A stretch of 64,000 nt of DNA, taken from positions 2,232,001 to 2,296,000 of the forward strand of contig NZ_PHQX01000001.1 of assembly GCF_002803515.1 (NCBI RefSeq), given 5' to 3'. Positions 1 through 7,709 of this stretch are shown piece by piece (within the stretch, counting starts at the first letter, position 1; every line of letters starts with the position of its first letter). The translations under genes were made by a program, and so were the position numbers. Origin of the DNA: Stenotrophomonas lactitubi (lineage in GTDB: Bacteria; Pseudomonadota; Gammaproteobacteria; Xanthomonadales; Xanthomonadaceae). The notes below the pieces were generated by a model. The model was not told the DNA's origin. It worked only from the letters and a program-made list of their open reading frames with translations, and searched no databases.

Positions 1-297
1 GCGCCGGAACAGCTTGTGGACCACGCCTGATGGGGAGGCCTGATGCAGAGCAACCCAGCTACCGGCTACCAGCGTCGGCAGGCCTACCTCCAACGCATTC
101 GCAACGAAGGTTCGCACCCACTCCGCCACCAGGCCCAAGCGCGTTTCCGATCCGGCGTAGACACCCGGACCAACCCGAAAGCGACAGCAGCAGGCGGCGG
201 CATCGCTCGCCGTAGATCAAAGCTCGCTGCCCTCAAACGTCCGCCCCTTCCACCCGTTGCCCCGCTGCACCCGCACCAATCCAAGGAATCAAACACG
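1..297 (+). other. Region before MuB: probable transposase tail or MuB N-terminal extension
   Basis: The MuA transposase should end here, but no clear MuA sequence is visible. Frame 1 closes with TGA at 28-30 and frame 2 with TGA at 41-43. An ATG at 43 overlaps the latter stop and has a strong Shine-Dalgarno sequence, GGGGAGG, at 32-38; from it the frame runs open into MuB, adding 85 mostly basic, Pro/Arg-rich residues. Third-position GC in this stretch is about 66 percent by hand count, weaker than clear genes in the window. It may be untranslated, or an extended MuB start. Confidence 0.35.
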
Positions 298-1269
298 ATG
301 AATCTGGCCGTCACCCCGATCACCCCCGAAGAACTGTCACCGGAGCAGCTCGCCGATCTGCGCGACCGTCTGCGTATCACCCTGGAGGAAGACAAGAACC
401 TGAGCCAGGCCCGCTTGGCAAAGGAATCGGACATCAGCAGCGCCACCCTGTCGCAGTTCTTGGGCGGCACCTATGCGGGCAACCAGCAAAACGTGGCTCG
501 CAAGCTGGCCGGTTGGCTCAATGTCCGCGATGAGCGCATCAGCAACGGCAAGCTGCCCGAAGGCCCTGAGTTCGTCACCACGCCGACCAGCGAGAAGCTG
601 CGCGCTGTCCTGCAGTACGCCCACATGGCTGGCGACATTGCAGTGATCGCTGGCGGCGCAGGCCTGGGCAAGACCGTCACGAACAAGCGCTATGCAGCCG
701 TGAGCCCGAACGTCTGGCACGTCGAGTTGACCCCAGCCACGGGTGGCGTGCTTACCTGCCTGCAGGAGATTGCCGCAGTCATGGGCCTGCGCGACCTGGT
801 CAACTCCGCCGCCTACATCCAGCGGGCCATCTTCCAGAAGGTGCGCAACACCAGCGGTTTGCTGATTCTGGATGAAGCACAGCACCTGACCGTGCAGGCG
901 CTGGATATGGTCCGCGCCATCAACGATCAAACCAGCATTGGCCTTGTGCTGTGTGGCAATGATCGCGTCATCACGCAAATGACCGGCGGCAACCGCGCTC
1001 CATTCCTCGACCGCCTGTATAGCCGCGTCGGAAAGCGCCTGGTGATTCACAAGGTGGTCAAGGGTGACGCCGACGCGATCATTGACGCTTGGAACATTGC
1101 CGATGCCGGTTGCCGCGATCAGATCCGGCAGATCGCCGACCTTCCGGGCGCACTCCGCGTCCTGAATAAGGTGTTGCGCCTTGCCTCGATCTACTCCCAG
1201 GCCAAGAACGAGCGGATCTGCTGTGAGTCCATCCGCTACGCGGCCAAAGAACTGGGCGTGATGGTGTGA
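298..1269 (+). CDS. MuB-like ATP-dependent target-selection protein
   Basis: This is the 323-residue AAA+ ATPase that, in Mu, binds target DNA and delivers it to the MuA transposase during replicative transposition. An N-terminal helix-turn-helix of the MuB kind lies around residues 35-75 (LSQARLAKESDISSATLSQF). Walker A is GGAGLGKT at residues 119-126 and Walker B is LLILDE at 188-193. Length matches Mu B (312 residues). The ATG at 298 has AAGGA nine bases upstream and its product lines up with Mu B from the first residues, so I prefer it to the in-frame ATG at 43, although that one has the better ribosome binding site. Its stop overlaps the GTG of the next gene. Confidence 0.9.
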   Translation: MNLAVTPITPEELSPEQLADLRDRLRITLEEDKNLSQARLAKESDISSATLSQFLGGTYAGNQQNVARKLAGWLNVRDERISNGKLPEGPEFVTTPTSEKLRAVLQYAHMAGDIAVIAGGAGLGKTVTNKRYAAVSPNVWHVELTPATGGVLTCLQEIAAVMGLRDLVNSAAYIQRAIFQKVRNTSGLLILDEAQHLTVQALDMVRAINDQTSIGLVLCGNDRVITQMTGGNRAPFLDRLYSRVGKRLVIHKVVKGDADAIIDAWNIADAGCRDQIRQIADLPGALRVLNKVLRLASIYSQAKNERICCESIRYAAKELGVMV

Positions 1270-1499
1270 CCACGTCCATTTCCCATCTCACGGCCGACCT
1301 GGTGTCGGCTGTGGGCGGCATCGCCAGGCTGGCATCACCGGATGCACTGCCGGCGCGCTGCCTGATCGTCCAGCGCTGCTATGCGCTGGCCACCCCCTTC
1401 GATTCGCTGACCATCGGCCAGTTGCTGCAGTGGAGCAATGAAGCCATCGCAAGCGCCGTTCAAACGGCCCCAATCGACAACCAGGAGCGTCTCCCGTGA
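1266..1499 (+). CDS. Small phage early protein, unknown
   Basis: This 77-residue ORF starts at a GTG that overlaps the MuB stop and ends by overlapping the next GTG, the same coupling pattern used throughout the early block. The product is mildly hydrophobic in its middle (ARCLIVQRCYALATPF) with no recognisable motif. The tight coupling and coding-like composition support it as real. Function is unknown. Confidence 0.6.
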   Translation: MTTSISHLTADLVSAVGGIARLASPDALPARCLIVQRCYALATPFDSLTIGQLLQWSNEAIASAVQTAPIDNQERLP

Positions 1500-1786
1500 C
1501 CACCACCGACAAGAACCGCACCGCCATCCAGCACCAGCTGACCGCCGCGCTGGAGGCCATCAATGCCCTGGCCGACAAGGGCCTCACGGCTCGTTCCGTC
1601 TCAATCACGGGCGCCCGGCCCGTGATCGTAATCGACCGCCCGCGCGGCGATTCGCTGGTGGGCGCCCAGCACATCCGAGAGCGCAAGGGCGAGCTGGTGA
1701 CCCGAACGAAGATGGCGACCCCCTTCCACGGCTGCCAGGTGGAGTGGGACGTGTGCCAGTCCACCCCCATCAGCGGGCTGCACTGA
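1496..1786 (+). CDS. Small phage early protein, unknown
   Basis: A 96-residue ORF from a GTG overlapping the preceding stop. The N-terminal 30 residues form a plausible amphipathic helix, followed by a short strand-rich part (ARPVIVIDRPRGD) and a C-terminal region containing two Cys residues. No known domain was recognised. Position between MuB and DUF3164 is a typical place for small accessory early genes in Mu-like phages. Confidence 0.6.
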   Translation: MTTTDKNRTAIQHQLTAALEAINALADKGLTARSVSITGARPVIVIDRPRGDSLVGAQHIRERKGELVTRTKMATPFHGCQVEWDVCQSTPISGLH

Positions 1787-1796
1787 GCAAGACGCC

Positions 1797-2249
1797 ATGA
1801 CAAAGCATGTTCCTTTCCCCAAGTCGCTGCAGCAGCTGCTGCAGCGAATCCTGGAGGCAATCGACCAAGCCGGCGGCGGTATGACCCGCGTGCAGCTCGC
1901 CACCACGCTGCACGATGCGCGTCCGCTGGACATTGACGACACCCTGGAGGAACTGATCGACCGCAACCAGGTCGAGCGCCAGGGCGGTGATCCGCAGATG
2001 CTCTGGCTGGTCCGTGGCTCCACCGGCAGCCAGTACACAGCCGCACCGGAGCCAAAGCCCGCCAGTTGCGAGCGTCCGCCGCACACCGTGCGAGCGCATG
2101 ACGTAGAACGGCGCCTGGAAGTCATTGCCCAGGATGTCCTGGACGCCGCGCTAGACGCCCGTGCAGCAGGGCTCCCTGCGCCGCTGGTGCGGTTGCTGAT
2201 GCAGTGCGATAGCGCCATTGCCGAAGCCCGCAACCACCTCACCCTCTGA
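1797..2249 (+). CDS. Phage early protein with winged-helix-like N-terminus
   Basis: A 150-residue protein. Residues about 9-70 (LQQLLQRILEAIDQAGGGMT followed by a basic recognition-like helix and a strand pair) look like a winged-helix fold used to distinguish short DNA sites, but this is a judgement from pattern only. The C-terminal half is helical. It stops at 2247-2249 in a TGATG overlap with the DUF3164 gene, so the two are translationally coupled. The regulatory role is inferred, not shown. Confidence 0.6.
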   Translation: MTKHVPFPKSLQQLLQRILEAIDQAGGGMTRVQLATTLHDARPLDIDDTLEELIDRNQVERQGGDPQMLWLVRGSTGSQYTAAPEPKPASCERPPHTVRAHDVERRLEVIAQDVLDAALDARAAGLPAPLVRLLMQCDSAIAEARNHLTL

Positions 2250-2890
2250 TGAACAAGGAAACCCCACCCATGCAAGCAAACCCGATTCCCGAAGGCTACC
2301 GACAAGACGCCAAGGGGCACCTTGTCCCGGAGAAGCACATCAAGGAAATCGACAAGCTGCGCGATGAACTGGTGCAGGAGCTCGCTGAGCGCGCTCAGGA
2401 TCTGCACAAGAGAATGGCCGACTTCAAGCGCCATGCATTCGACAGCATTGCCGCGTTCGTGTCCCTCAGCGCAGAGCAGTACCGCGTCCACATCGGCGGC
2501 AAGAAGGGCAACGTCACGCTGGTGGCCTACGATGGCCAGTACAAGGTGATTCGCCAGTTCCAGGAAACGATCAAGTTTGACGAGCGGCTGCTGGCTGCCA
2601 AGGCACTCATCGACCAATGTCTGGCTGAGTGGACCGAGGGTGCACGCACCGAGATCCGCACCATCATCAACGATGCGTTTCGCGTCGATCAGCAGGGCAA
2701 CATCCGCACCGGGCAGGTGCTGCAGCTGAAGCGCCTGGAGATTGACGATCCGCGCTGGCAGGAAGCCATGCGCGCCATTGGCGAAGCCGTCCAGGTCATG
2801 GGGAGCAAGTCCTACGTCCGCGTGTACCAGCGGGACAAGGATGGCGCCTATCAGCCCATCACCCTCGACCTGTCGGCGGTGGCACTGTGA
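2249..2890 (+). CDS. DUF3164 family phage early protein
   Basis: The 213-residue product carries the DUF3164 pattern found in Mu-like phages: an N-terminal GYRQDAKGHLVPE, then IKEIDKLRDELV, a central helical region and a C-terminal strand block ending in RVYQRDKDGAYQPITLDL. The biochemical function of this family is not known; its place in the early operon suggests a role in replication or host control. The ATG at 2249 overlaps the preceding stop; the ATG at 2270 (MQANPIPEGYRQ) is closer to the start of the conserved part and could be the real one. Confidence 0.85.
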   Translation: MNKETPPMQANPIPEGYRQDAKGHLVPEKHIKEIDKLRDELVQELAERAQDLHKRMADFKRHAFDSIAAFVSLSAEQYRVHIGGKKGNVTLVAYDGQYKVIRQFQETIKFDERLLAAKALIDQCLAEWTEGARTEIRTIINDAFRVDQQGNIRTGQVLQLKRLEIDDPRWQEAMRAIGEAVQVMGSKSYVRVYQRDKDGAYQPITLDLSAVAL

Positions 2891-3180
2891 CCGCGCACAT
2901 TCCCGCCGACCTCGCAGAGCTGGCACTGGCTGTAGCCGATGCGACCGTGCGCGCCGACATCGAGCTGTTTGCCCGCCAGCAGGACATCGAAGGTTTGATG
3001 TTCTATGACCTGAGCTGTGCCGATGATCCGCGTTCACCGGAGGCCATGGGCTACATCCAGCGGGCAGTCGCCTACATCGAGGCACGCGGTGACGTGTTTC
3101 CCTGGCGACTGGTGCGCCATATCAGCGCCCCGACCCTCGTTTGCTTCCGCGATAAGGAGCCTCGCGATGTCGGCGCATAA
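2887..3180 (+). CDS. Small phage early protein, unknown
   Basis: A 97-residue ORF from a GTG overlapping the DUF3164 stop. It has a helical N-terminus with acidic residues and a C-terminal strand-rich part; no domain recognised. Its last codons overlap the start of the gene at 3167, whose ribosome binding site (AAGGAG) lies inside this ORF, a sign of coupling. Confidence 0.55.
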   Translation: MTAHIPADLAELALAVADATVRADIELFARQQDIEGLMFYDLSCADDPRSPEAMGYIQRAVAYIEARGDVFPWRLVRHISAPTLVCFRDKEPRDVGA

Positions 3181-3619
3181 GAAGTCACCGCTGAGCAACG
3201 AACAGTGGGCGCAAGTCGAGAAGGCACTTGCGACGCCCTACGGCGGTGACGTGGAGATGATCGCTGATGAACACCGGCTGGTGATCCAGGTACGGCAGAT
3301 CAAGACGCTGCGATACGCGGTTGTCGTGTTCGTTGATGGGAAGATAAAGCAGGAGTACATGCAGGAAAGCAGCCCCATCGGCGCTAAGTTCTACCGCCCT
3401 TCTAAAATCTGCCTCTACAGCAGGGCTCAGCAAGCGCGGATGGTCAAGAGCCTGGGCAAGCGTCGCACTGCCGCTATGGTCAAGCAGGGAACGGGAACGA
3501 TCTACGATCCCGGCTGGCCATCGGCAGCAGCTCTGCGCCGTCACCTCAGCCGCACCTGCACAAGCATCGAACTGATCCACGCAGGATGGTCAGCACGGGT
3601 GCCGGAGGGTCACCTATGA
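3167..3619 (+). CDS. Phage early protein, unknown (150 aa)
   Basis: The start ATG at 3167 follows AAGGAG at 3155-3160, inside the previous ORF. The product begins MSAHKKSPLSNEQWAQVEKA and contains a strand-rich core (RLVIQVRQIKTLRYAVVVFV) followed by a basic region with several Arg and Lys residues. It is not recognised as a known family. Base composition is somewhat more AT-rich than its neighbours, which can mark a recently acquired accessory gene. Its stop overlaps the GemA gene. Confidence 0.6.
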   Translation: MSAHKKSPLSNEQWAQVEKALATPYGGDVEMIADEHRLVIQVRQIKTLRYAVVVFVDGKIKQEYMQESSPIGAKFYRPSKICLYSRAQQARMVKSLGKRRTAAMVKQGTGTIYDPGWPSAAALRRHLSRTCTSIELIHAGWSARVPEGHL

Positions 3620-4032
3620 AACCTGCAACCGACCCGTTGCGCCGCGCACAGATCGCCAAGATCAAGGTTGCCCAGAAGGAGCTCGGCATGGATGAGGCGG
3701 GCTATCGCGCGCTCTTGCAGCGCGTGACAGGCAAGCAGTCATCCACGCAGATGTCGCCGAGCGAGCGCGACGCGGTACTGGCTGAGCTGACCCGCCTTGG
3801 CTGGAAGGCCAAGCCGGGCAAGCCTCACCCGGACCGCCCGAAGGACACCGACCAGGTTCCGATGCTGCGGAAAGTCGAGGCACTGCTGGCCAGCGCCAAA
3901 CGTCCGTGGAGCTATGCGCACGCAATGTCAGTGCGCATGTTTCAGGTGGACCGCCTGGAGTTTCTCAAACATGACCAGCTGCACAGCCTGATTGCTGCGC
4001 TACAGATCGACTGCAACCGGAGGGAAGGATGA
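3616..4032 (+). CDS. GemA-like protein (Mu gp16, DUF1018)
   Basis: The 138-residue product matches the Mu GemA/gp16 family (DUF1018): AKIKVAQKELGMDEAGYRAL near the start, the central WSYAHAMSVRMF block and a helical end. In Mu, GemA modulates host DNA gyrase activity and decatenation during lytic growth. The ATG at 3616 follows GGAGG with good spacing and is preferred to the in-frame ATG at 3586. Its stop overlaps the ATG of the next gene. Confidence 0.85.
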   Translation: MKPATDPLRRAQIAKIKVAQKELGMDEAGYRALLQRVTGKQSSTQMSPSERDAVLAELTRLGWKAKPGKPHPDRPKDTDQVPMLRKVEALLASAKRPWSYAHAMSVRMFQVDRLEFLKHDQLHSLIAALQIDCNRREG

Positions 4033-4292
4033 GCAATGCCGTAAGCGACGACGAACGGGCTCGGGCGCAGGTGGATGCAACCGGGGAAGCCTTGCGCGTG
4101 ACCTTGGAGCGCATCGCGACACTCCCGCCGCCGCAAGTGATCCCCTATCTGAGCAGCGTTGTGCAGATCGGGATAGAGCTACTACGCGCCAATGGGCGAG
4201 AGGACGCGTATGTAAAGGGCTTTCTAGAGGCGGCTCTGGGAAGTTTGAACAGCCCGCCCACAATCAAGTTGAAGGATCTAAGGGTTCACTGA
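4029..4292 (+). CDS. Small phage protein, unknown (87 aa)
   Basis: Starts with ATG inside the GemA stop region and ends TGATG with the next gene. The product is mostly helical and acidic at its N-terminus, with a hydrophobic patch IPYLSSVVQIGIELL. No family recognised. Confidence 0.6.
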   Translation: MSNAVSDDERARAQVDATGEALRVTLERIATLPPPQVIPYLSSVVQIGIELLRANGREDAYVKGFLEAALGSLNSPPTIKLKDLRVH

Positions 4293-4882
4293 TGAAAGTC
4301 ACCTGTCCTGATTGTGGTTGCCAGGGCCACATCAATGCCTTTCTCCTGGAGGACGAATGCAAGCGCTTGCTGGTAGTCATGGCACCACTCCCACCGGAGC
4401 TTAGCCGTGCCCTCCTTGCCTACCTTGGTCTTTTCAAGCCGGCAAAGCACAGCTTGCGGATGGGGCACGCGATCAGGATCGCCCAGGAAGTTGCGGAACT
4501 GGTTGCAGCTGGCACAGTTTCCAAAGAGGAATGCAACGGCCCCCGCCGTCCCACCCAGGTAAGGCACTGGATCTCTGGAATTGACCAAGTCCTTGCCGCC
4601 CGAAGCAAACTCAGTCTGCCGCTGCAGTCCCATGTGGATCTACGAGCGGCTGTGTTCGGATTGGCCGATCAGCCAGGCATCGCTCCAAAGCAAGACCCGG
4701 CGGACCGCGCCAGATCGCAGCCCCAGCCCATGACCACAACCCGTATAAACGGCGGGCCGGTCGAGTCCAGGTTGGAACAGCAGCTGGCATGGATCAACCA
4801 GCGATTGAGCTTGGGGCAGATGTCCGAAGCCGAGGCACAGCGCGAGCGCGCTGACGCTCAGGCGAAGTACGGAGAAAAGTGA
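4292..4882 (+). CDS. Phage protein with N-terminal zinc-ribbon-like motif
   Basis: A 196-residue product beginning MKVTCPDCGCQGHINAFL, where CxxCxC resembles half of a zinc ribbon; one further Cys follows at the end of that segment. The middle is helical and basic and the C-terminus (LEQQLAWINQRLSLGQMSEA) looks like a short coiled coil. Proteins of this shape often sit just before Mor in Mu-like phages of Pseudomonas and Xanthomonas, but I do not know a function. The start overlaps the previous stop (TGATG), and the end overlaps the Mor start. Confidence 0.65.
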   Translation: MKVTCPDCGCQGHINAFLLEDECKRLLVVMAPLPPELSRALLAYLGLFKPAKHSLRMGHAIRIAQEVAELVAAGTVSKEECNGPRRPTQVRHWISGIDQVLAARSKLSLPLQSHVDLRAAVFGLADQPGIAPKQDPADRARSQPQPMTTTRINGGPVESRLEQQLAWINQRLSLGQMSEAEAQRERADAQAKYGEK

Positions 4883-5298
4883 TGATCGAGCAACGCGATT
4901 GGGTCGGAATACCGGACGCCGATGCAGCCGCCGAGCTGATCGCGGCCGCGCCGCAGGATCTGAGCGAAAAGCAATGGGAGGGCACTCTGGTCGCGTTGAT
5001 CGCGGTCATGGAAGCAGCATTCCGCCGCGCCGGCCTGGATGAGAGGCAGGCGACCCGGCTGGCACTCGCCGGGATGCTGGCTCAAGCAGAGTATGCCGGT
5101 GGCCGTCAGATATACATCCCGCAAGGTATGCGACTGCGCAACGCCTTGCGGGACGCGGAAATCTACCGGAAGGCCAAGCGCGGTAACATTGCCCAGCTGG
5201 TGACCGAGTACGGCCTTACAGAGGTTCGGGTTTACGAGATTATTCGCCAGCAACGCCAGCTGCACCTCTCCAGGGCGCAGGGAAATTTTGACTTCTAA
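4882..5298 (+). CDS. mor: Mor/C-family transcription activator
   Basis: The 138-residue protein matches the Mor family, dimeric activators that switch on middle (Mor) or late (C) transcription in Mu. The diagnostic C-terminal part is present: the GGRQIYIPQG strand segment, LRNALRDAEIYR, then the helix-turn-helix QLVTEYGLTEVRVYEIIRQQ. The ATG at 4882 is preferred; GTG at 4879 is an alternative. GGAGA lies just upstream. No second Mor/C paralogue is seen before the late genes, so one activator may serve both roles, acting at the repeated motifs at 5726, 14302 and 19445 (inference). Confidence 0.92.
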   Translation: MIEQRDWVGIPDADAAAELIAAAPQDLSEKQWEGTLVALIAVMEAAFRRAGLDERQATRLALAGMLAQAEYAGGRQIYIPQGMRLRNALRDAEIYRKAKRGNIAQLVTEYGLTEVRVYEIIRQQRQLHLSRAQGNFDF

Positions 5299-5311
5299 GG
5301 AGGGTAGCGTG

Positions 5312-5674
5312 ATGAAATGGATGGGTGCGGCAATCCTCAGCGTTGCTCTGATGGCCAGCGCAGGCTGCATGGACAAGCAGAGCCCGCTCGTCACCGGGGC
5401 TGAGGGTGCGGTCAAGCAGATGCTGAAAGACCCCGGCTCGGTGGAGTTCCGGAACGTGAGCGTCATTCAGCTGTCTACCCCTGAGGGGGATGCCCCCATC
5501 GTCTGCGGGGAGTTCAACGCGCGAAACAGCCTTGGCGGCTACGTTGGATTTGAGCCATTTGCTTGGCACCCGGATGGCAAGCTAATCACAAAGGCGCTAT
5601 TCCCTACTGCTGATGTCAGCATCCTGTATAACGGCATCGAAACGCTTTGCAGCGGTAAGCTCTACGAACCGTAG
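5312..5674 (+). CDS. Small prophage lipoprotein
   Basis: The 120-residue product starts MKWMGAAILSVALMASAGC, a signal peptide with a lipobox ending at Cys19, so it should be lipidated at the membrane. The mature part contains KDPGSVEFRNV, a pattern I recall from conserved phage and host hypothetical proteins, and two further Cys residues that could form a disulfide. A strong AAGGAGGG lies upstream. It sits between the activator and the lysis genes, ahead of a terminator, so it may be a cargo gene expressed apart from the late block. A role in superinfection exclusion is possible but unsupported. Confidence 0.75.
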   Translation: MKWMGAAILSVALMASAGCMDKQSPLVTGAEGAVKQMLKDPGSVEFRNVSVIQLSTPEGDAPIVCGEFNARNSLGGYVGFEPFAWHPDGKLITKALFPTADVSILYNGIETLCSGKLYEP

Positions 5675-5702
5675 GGAGCCTGCGGCAGCTACACCGGCAT
5701 AT

Positions 5703-5725
5703 GCCCCGCTTTTGCGGGGCTTTTT
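5703..5725 (+). terminator. Rho-independent terminator after the early block
   Basis: GCCCCGC, a TTTT loop, GCGGGGC and then five T residues form a standard intrinsic terminator. It closes the early/middle transcription unit just before the first late-control motif. Confidence 0.9.
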
Positions 5726-5746
5726 CATTGAAGCACTTTAGTCCCC
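5726..5746 (+). promoter_or_regulatory. Late-control motif, copy 1 (before lysis block)
   Basis: The pattern CAnTGAAGnnCTTTAGTCCC occurs here, at 14302 and at 19445, and nowhere else that I found. This copy has a TTGAAGCACTTTAG core. It begins directly after the terminator T-tract and is 94 bases upstream of the holin ATG. The near-palindromic centre AAGnnCTT suggests a dimeric protein site; the Mor-type protein is the obvious candidate. Confidence 0.6.
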
Positions 5747-5840
5747 GTCCAGTTTCGCGCGCGCGGAAGCTGTGTGTACCGGGGGACGGTCAACGTGCGC
5801 AGCACGGACGCACCCCGCTTACCCATACAGCGGAGTGCAC

Positions 5841-6161
5841 ATGGAACCCAACAATCGCCGTACCCGAGCCATCGCTTACCTTGGCTCGCTGTTCGACCGC
5901 ATCGGCTACATCTGGCTGTGGCTGGCACTGAGCCTGTTCCTGCTGGCCAGCGTGGCCATCCTCAATCCCATCCTGGTGGCGTCCTACGCCTGGGCGGCCG
6001 CCAAGCTGACGATGGCAGCGGTAATCGGCCACGGCGTTGACCTGACCCTGTTCCGTGGCGCTGATCCCAGGTATCTCGATGGCATCGAGAAATCCATGGC
6101 GCAAACCCGGCGCGTGACCCTGATCGCTGCGGCCATGATTGCGGCAGGGCTGATCGGATGA
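5841..6161 (+). CDS. Putative holin
   Basis: A 106-residue protein with two hydrophobic segments (around residues 23-55, WLWLALSLFLLASVAILNPI, and the C-terminal LIAAAMIAAGLIG). It is the first gene after the late-control motif and overlaps the endolysin gene, the usual position of the holin that opens the inner membrane at lysis. The pattern AAVIGHGVDLTLFR resembles the putative phage holin family seen in Mu-like phages of pseudomonads. The ATG at 5841 follows GGAG. Confidence 0.75.
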   Translation: MEPNNRRTRAIAYLGSLFDRIGYIWLWLALSLFLLASVAILNPILVASYAWAAAKLTMAAVIGHGVDLTLFRGADPRYLDGIEKSMAQTRRVTLIAAAMIAAGLIG

Positions 6162-6847
6162 CCCGGCACGGCCGCCCCGATCCCTGCCTGCGCCTGGCAA
6201 TCGCGGTCTGCCTGGTGCTTGTGGCCATCGTAACGTGGGCCATCTGCGGCAAGGCAGAGGCTGCACCCGCCCGCGCCACCGTCAAGGTTGCCCCCGCATC
6301 AGCCTTGTATCGACATCGCGTGGAACAGGCAGCGTCCCGCGCATGGGGCGTCAACGCGAGCTCGGCGCGCCTGGCCGCACAGCTGCACCAGGAGTCCGCA
6401 TTTCGGGCAGATGCGCGCTCACCTGTGGGTGCCCAGGGAATCGCCCAGTTCATGCCGTCCACGGCCCGCTGGATCGCCACGATCTATCCGACCGAGCTTG
6501 CGGGATTCGACCCCTGGAACCCGCAGCAGGCCATCCTGGCTGCCGCCCTGTATGACCGCTGGCTGTTCGACCGCGTCGCCGAGTACAGCCAGGGGCGTAT
6601 GAGCGGCTGCAGCCGGTGGGCCTTTACTTTCCGCGCGTACAACGGTGGTGAAAAGGCGCTCAACCGGGAGCGAGCGCTGGCGTACACCAGCGGCGTGGAT
6701 GCGAACGACTGGCGGGCTGTCGAGCCGTACCGCGCCCGAGCAGAGTGGGCGCACAGAGAGAACACCGGCTATCCGAAACGAATCCTGCTGACACTGGAGC
6801 CGGCATATCTCGCGGCCGGTTGGACGGGGGTGGCCACATGCCCCTGA
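6158..6847 (+). CDS. Lytic transglycosylase endolysin (SLT domain)
   Basis: The 229-residue product has an N-terminal membrane or signal-arrest segment (residues 11-30), then an SLT transglycosylase domain. The catalytic Glu is Glu79 in HQESAF, followed by the family motifs GAQGIAQFMPSTA and, further on, YNGG. It cleaves peptidoglycan glycan strands without water. The start overlaps the holin stop (ATGA). An uncleaved N-terminal anchor would make it a SAR-type endolysin, which could reach the periplasm without the holin; this is inference. Confidence 0.9.
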   Translation: MTRHGRPDPCLRLAIAVCLVLVAIVTWAICGKAEAAPARATVKVAPASALYRHRVEQAASRAWGVNASSARLAAQLHQESAFRADARSPVGAQGIAQFMPSTARWIATIYPTELAGFDPWNPQQAILAAALYDRWLFDRVAEYSQGRMSGCSRWAFTFRAYNGGEKALNRERALAYTSGVDANDWRAVEPYRARAEWAHRENTGYPKRILLTLEPAYLAAGWTGVATCP

Positions 6848-7503
6848 TCGCAGACCCGACCCGCCCCTATCGCTTCCTCTCGTTGCTGTTGGTGTTGTGC
6901 CTGACCGTTGCCGCGTTGCTCGGTATCGGGTTTGCGACGGGGCATCGCTGGGCAGTCGGATCGGCCGCCATCGAGCAGCGCGAGGGCCTGGAGCTGCAGC
7001 TGCGCCAACTGCAGGAGTCGGCCAAGACGCTGCAGACCCAATCGGCCCAGGCAACCGCCAATTACTACCGCGCAACCCAGCGCCTCAACCACATTGCCGA
7101 GCTCCAGGAGCTGGACCGTGAGAACCAACGTCAATTCAACCTGCAGCAGCAAGAGGCGCTCGCTGCGCTCCTGCGTAATCGCCCTGATCTGCGCACTGGT
7201 CATGCCGGGGCTGATGTCCTGCAGCACTGGAACCGCAGTAACGCAGGCGCCGCTACCTCTGCCGCCCGTGCCCCCAATGCCGGCAACGCTCAAGGCCGAA
7301 TGCCCGGAGCTGCCGGCAGCCAAGGACGATCTCTGGGAAACCCTGCTGGGGAATCACGACCAGGTCGCGGCGCTGTACCACGACTGCCGCAACCAGCAGC
7401 GAAGGCTGACGCAGGCAGTGTCGGACTGGGAGGCGACCGCCTGGGGCTGGTACTGCACAGCGGTCACCCAGCTGCAGCTGCCCGTGGAGGCCTGTGCCCG
7501 TGA
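6838..7503 (+). CDS. Rz-like inner-membrane spanin
   Basis: The product has one N-terminal membrane segment (residues about 13-32, LSLLLVLCLTVAALLGIGFA) followed by a long Gln/Glu-rich coiled coil (about residues 40-120), as expected for an i-spanin that links inner and outer membranes during lysis. Beyond residue about 125 the frame becomes low-complexity Ala/Gly/Arg-rich because another gene, Rz1, is read from the same DNA in a different frame. Start overlaps the endolysin. Confidence 0.8.
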   Translation: MPLIADPTRPYRFLSLLLVLCLTVAALLGIGFATGHRWAVGSAAIEQREGLELQLRQLQESAKTLQTQSAQATANYYRATQRLNHIAELQELDRENQRQFNLQQQEALAALLRNRPDLRTGHAGADVLQHWNRSNAGAATSAARAPNAGNAQGRMPGAAGSQGRSLGNPAGESRPGRGAVPRLPQPAAKADAGSVGLGGDRLGLVLHSGHPAAAARGGLCP

Positions 7504-7531
7504 AGGCGGAACCCACGATCAAGGTCGCTGA
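7118..7531 (+). CDS. Rz1-like outer-membrane spanin lipoprotein, nested in Rz
   Basis: This 137-residue ORF starts at GTG 7118, seven bases after a GGAG, inside the Rz gene in another frame. It has a basic N-terminus, a hydrophobic run and a lipobox LMSC with Cys35, then a Pro-rich stretch (PLPLPPVPPMP) typical of Rz1, and a C-terminal segment with paired Cys and Tyr-His-Asp-Cys-Arg as in LysC/Rz1-like proteins. It would be anchored in the outer membrane and bind Rz. It extends 28 bases past the Rz stop. Confidence 0.85.
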   Translation: MRTNVNSTCSSKRRSLRSCVIALICALVMPGLMSCSTGTAVTQAPLPLPPVPPMPATLKAECPELPAAKDDLWETLLGNHDQVAALYHDCRNQQRRLTQAVSDWEATAWGWYCTAVTQLQLPVEACAREGGTHDQGR

Positions 7532-7709
7532 CCTGACCCGCTTGCGGAACGAGTACGAGCAGATGGTTCGCGATGCCGAAAGCGGCAGCAGGCAGCCAGG
7601 CAACGCAGGGCTCATCAACCGAGGGCGCGTGGCCACGCTTCGCGCCGTGGCGGTGGACCTGACTGAAATCATCCAAGGCAAGAGGCACCCGAGTGGCAGA
7701 CGACGCTGA
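7500..7709 (+). CDS. Small phage protein, unknown (~69 aa)
   Basis: Short helical, basic product (KAEPTIKVADLTRLRNEYEQ). Two GTG starts are available at 7494 and 7500; the second has better spacing to GGAGG at 7486-7490. It overlaps Rz1 at its start and the next gene at its end. Not assigned to a family. Confidence 0.6.
   Translation: MKAEPTIKVADLTRLRNEYEQMVRDAESGSRQPGNAGLINRGRVATLRAVAVDLTEIIQGKRHPSGRRR

Noticed and set aside
1601..3085. 494-codon minus-strand open frame across the early phage genes
   Set aside because: It lies opposite well-supported overlapping + strand genes including DUF3164; its translation has no protein-family character. Long antisense frames are common in GC-rich DNA.
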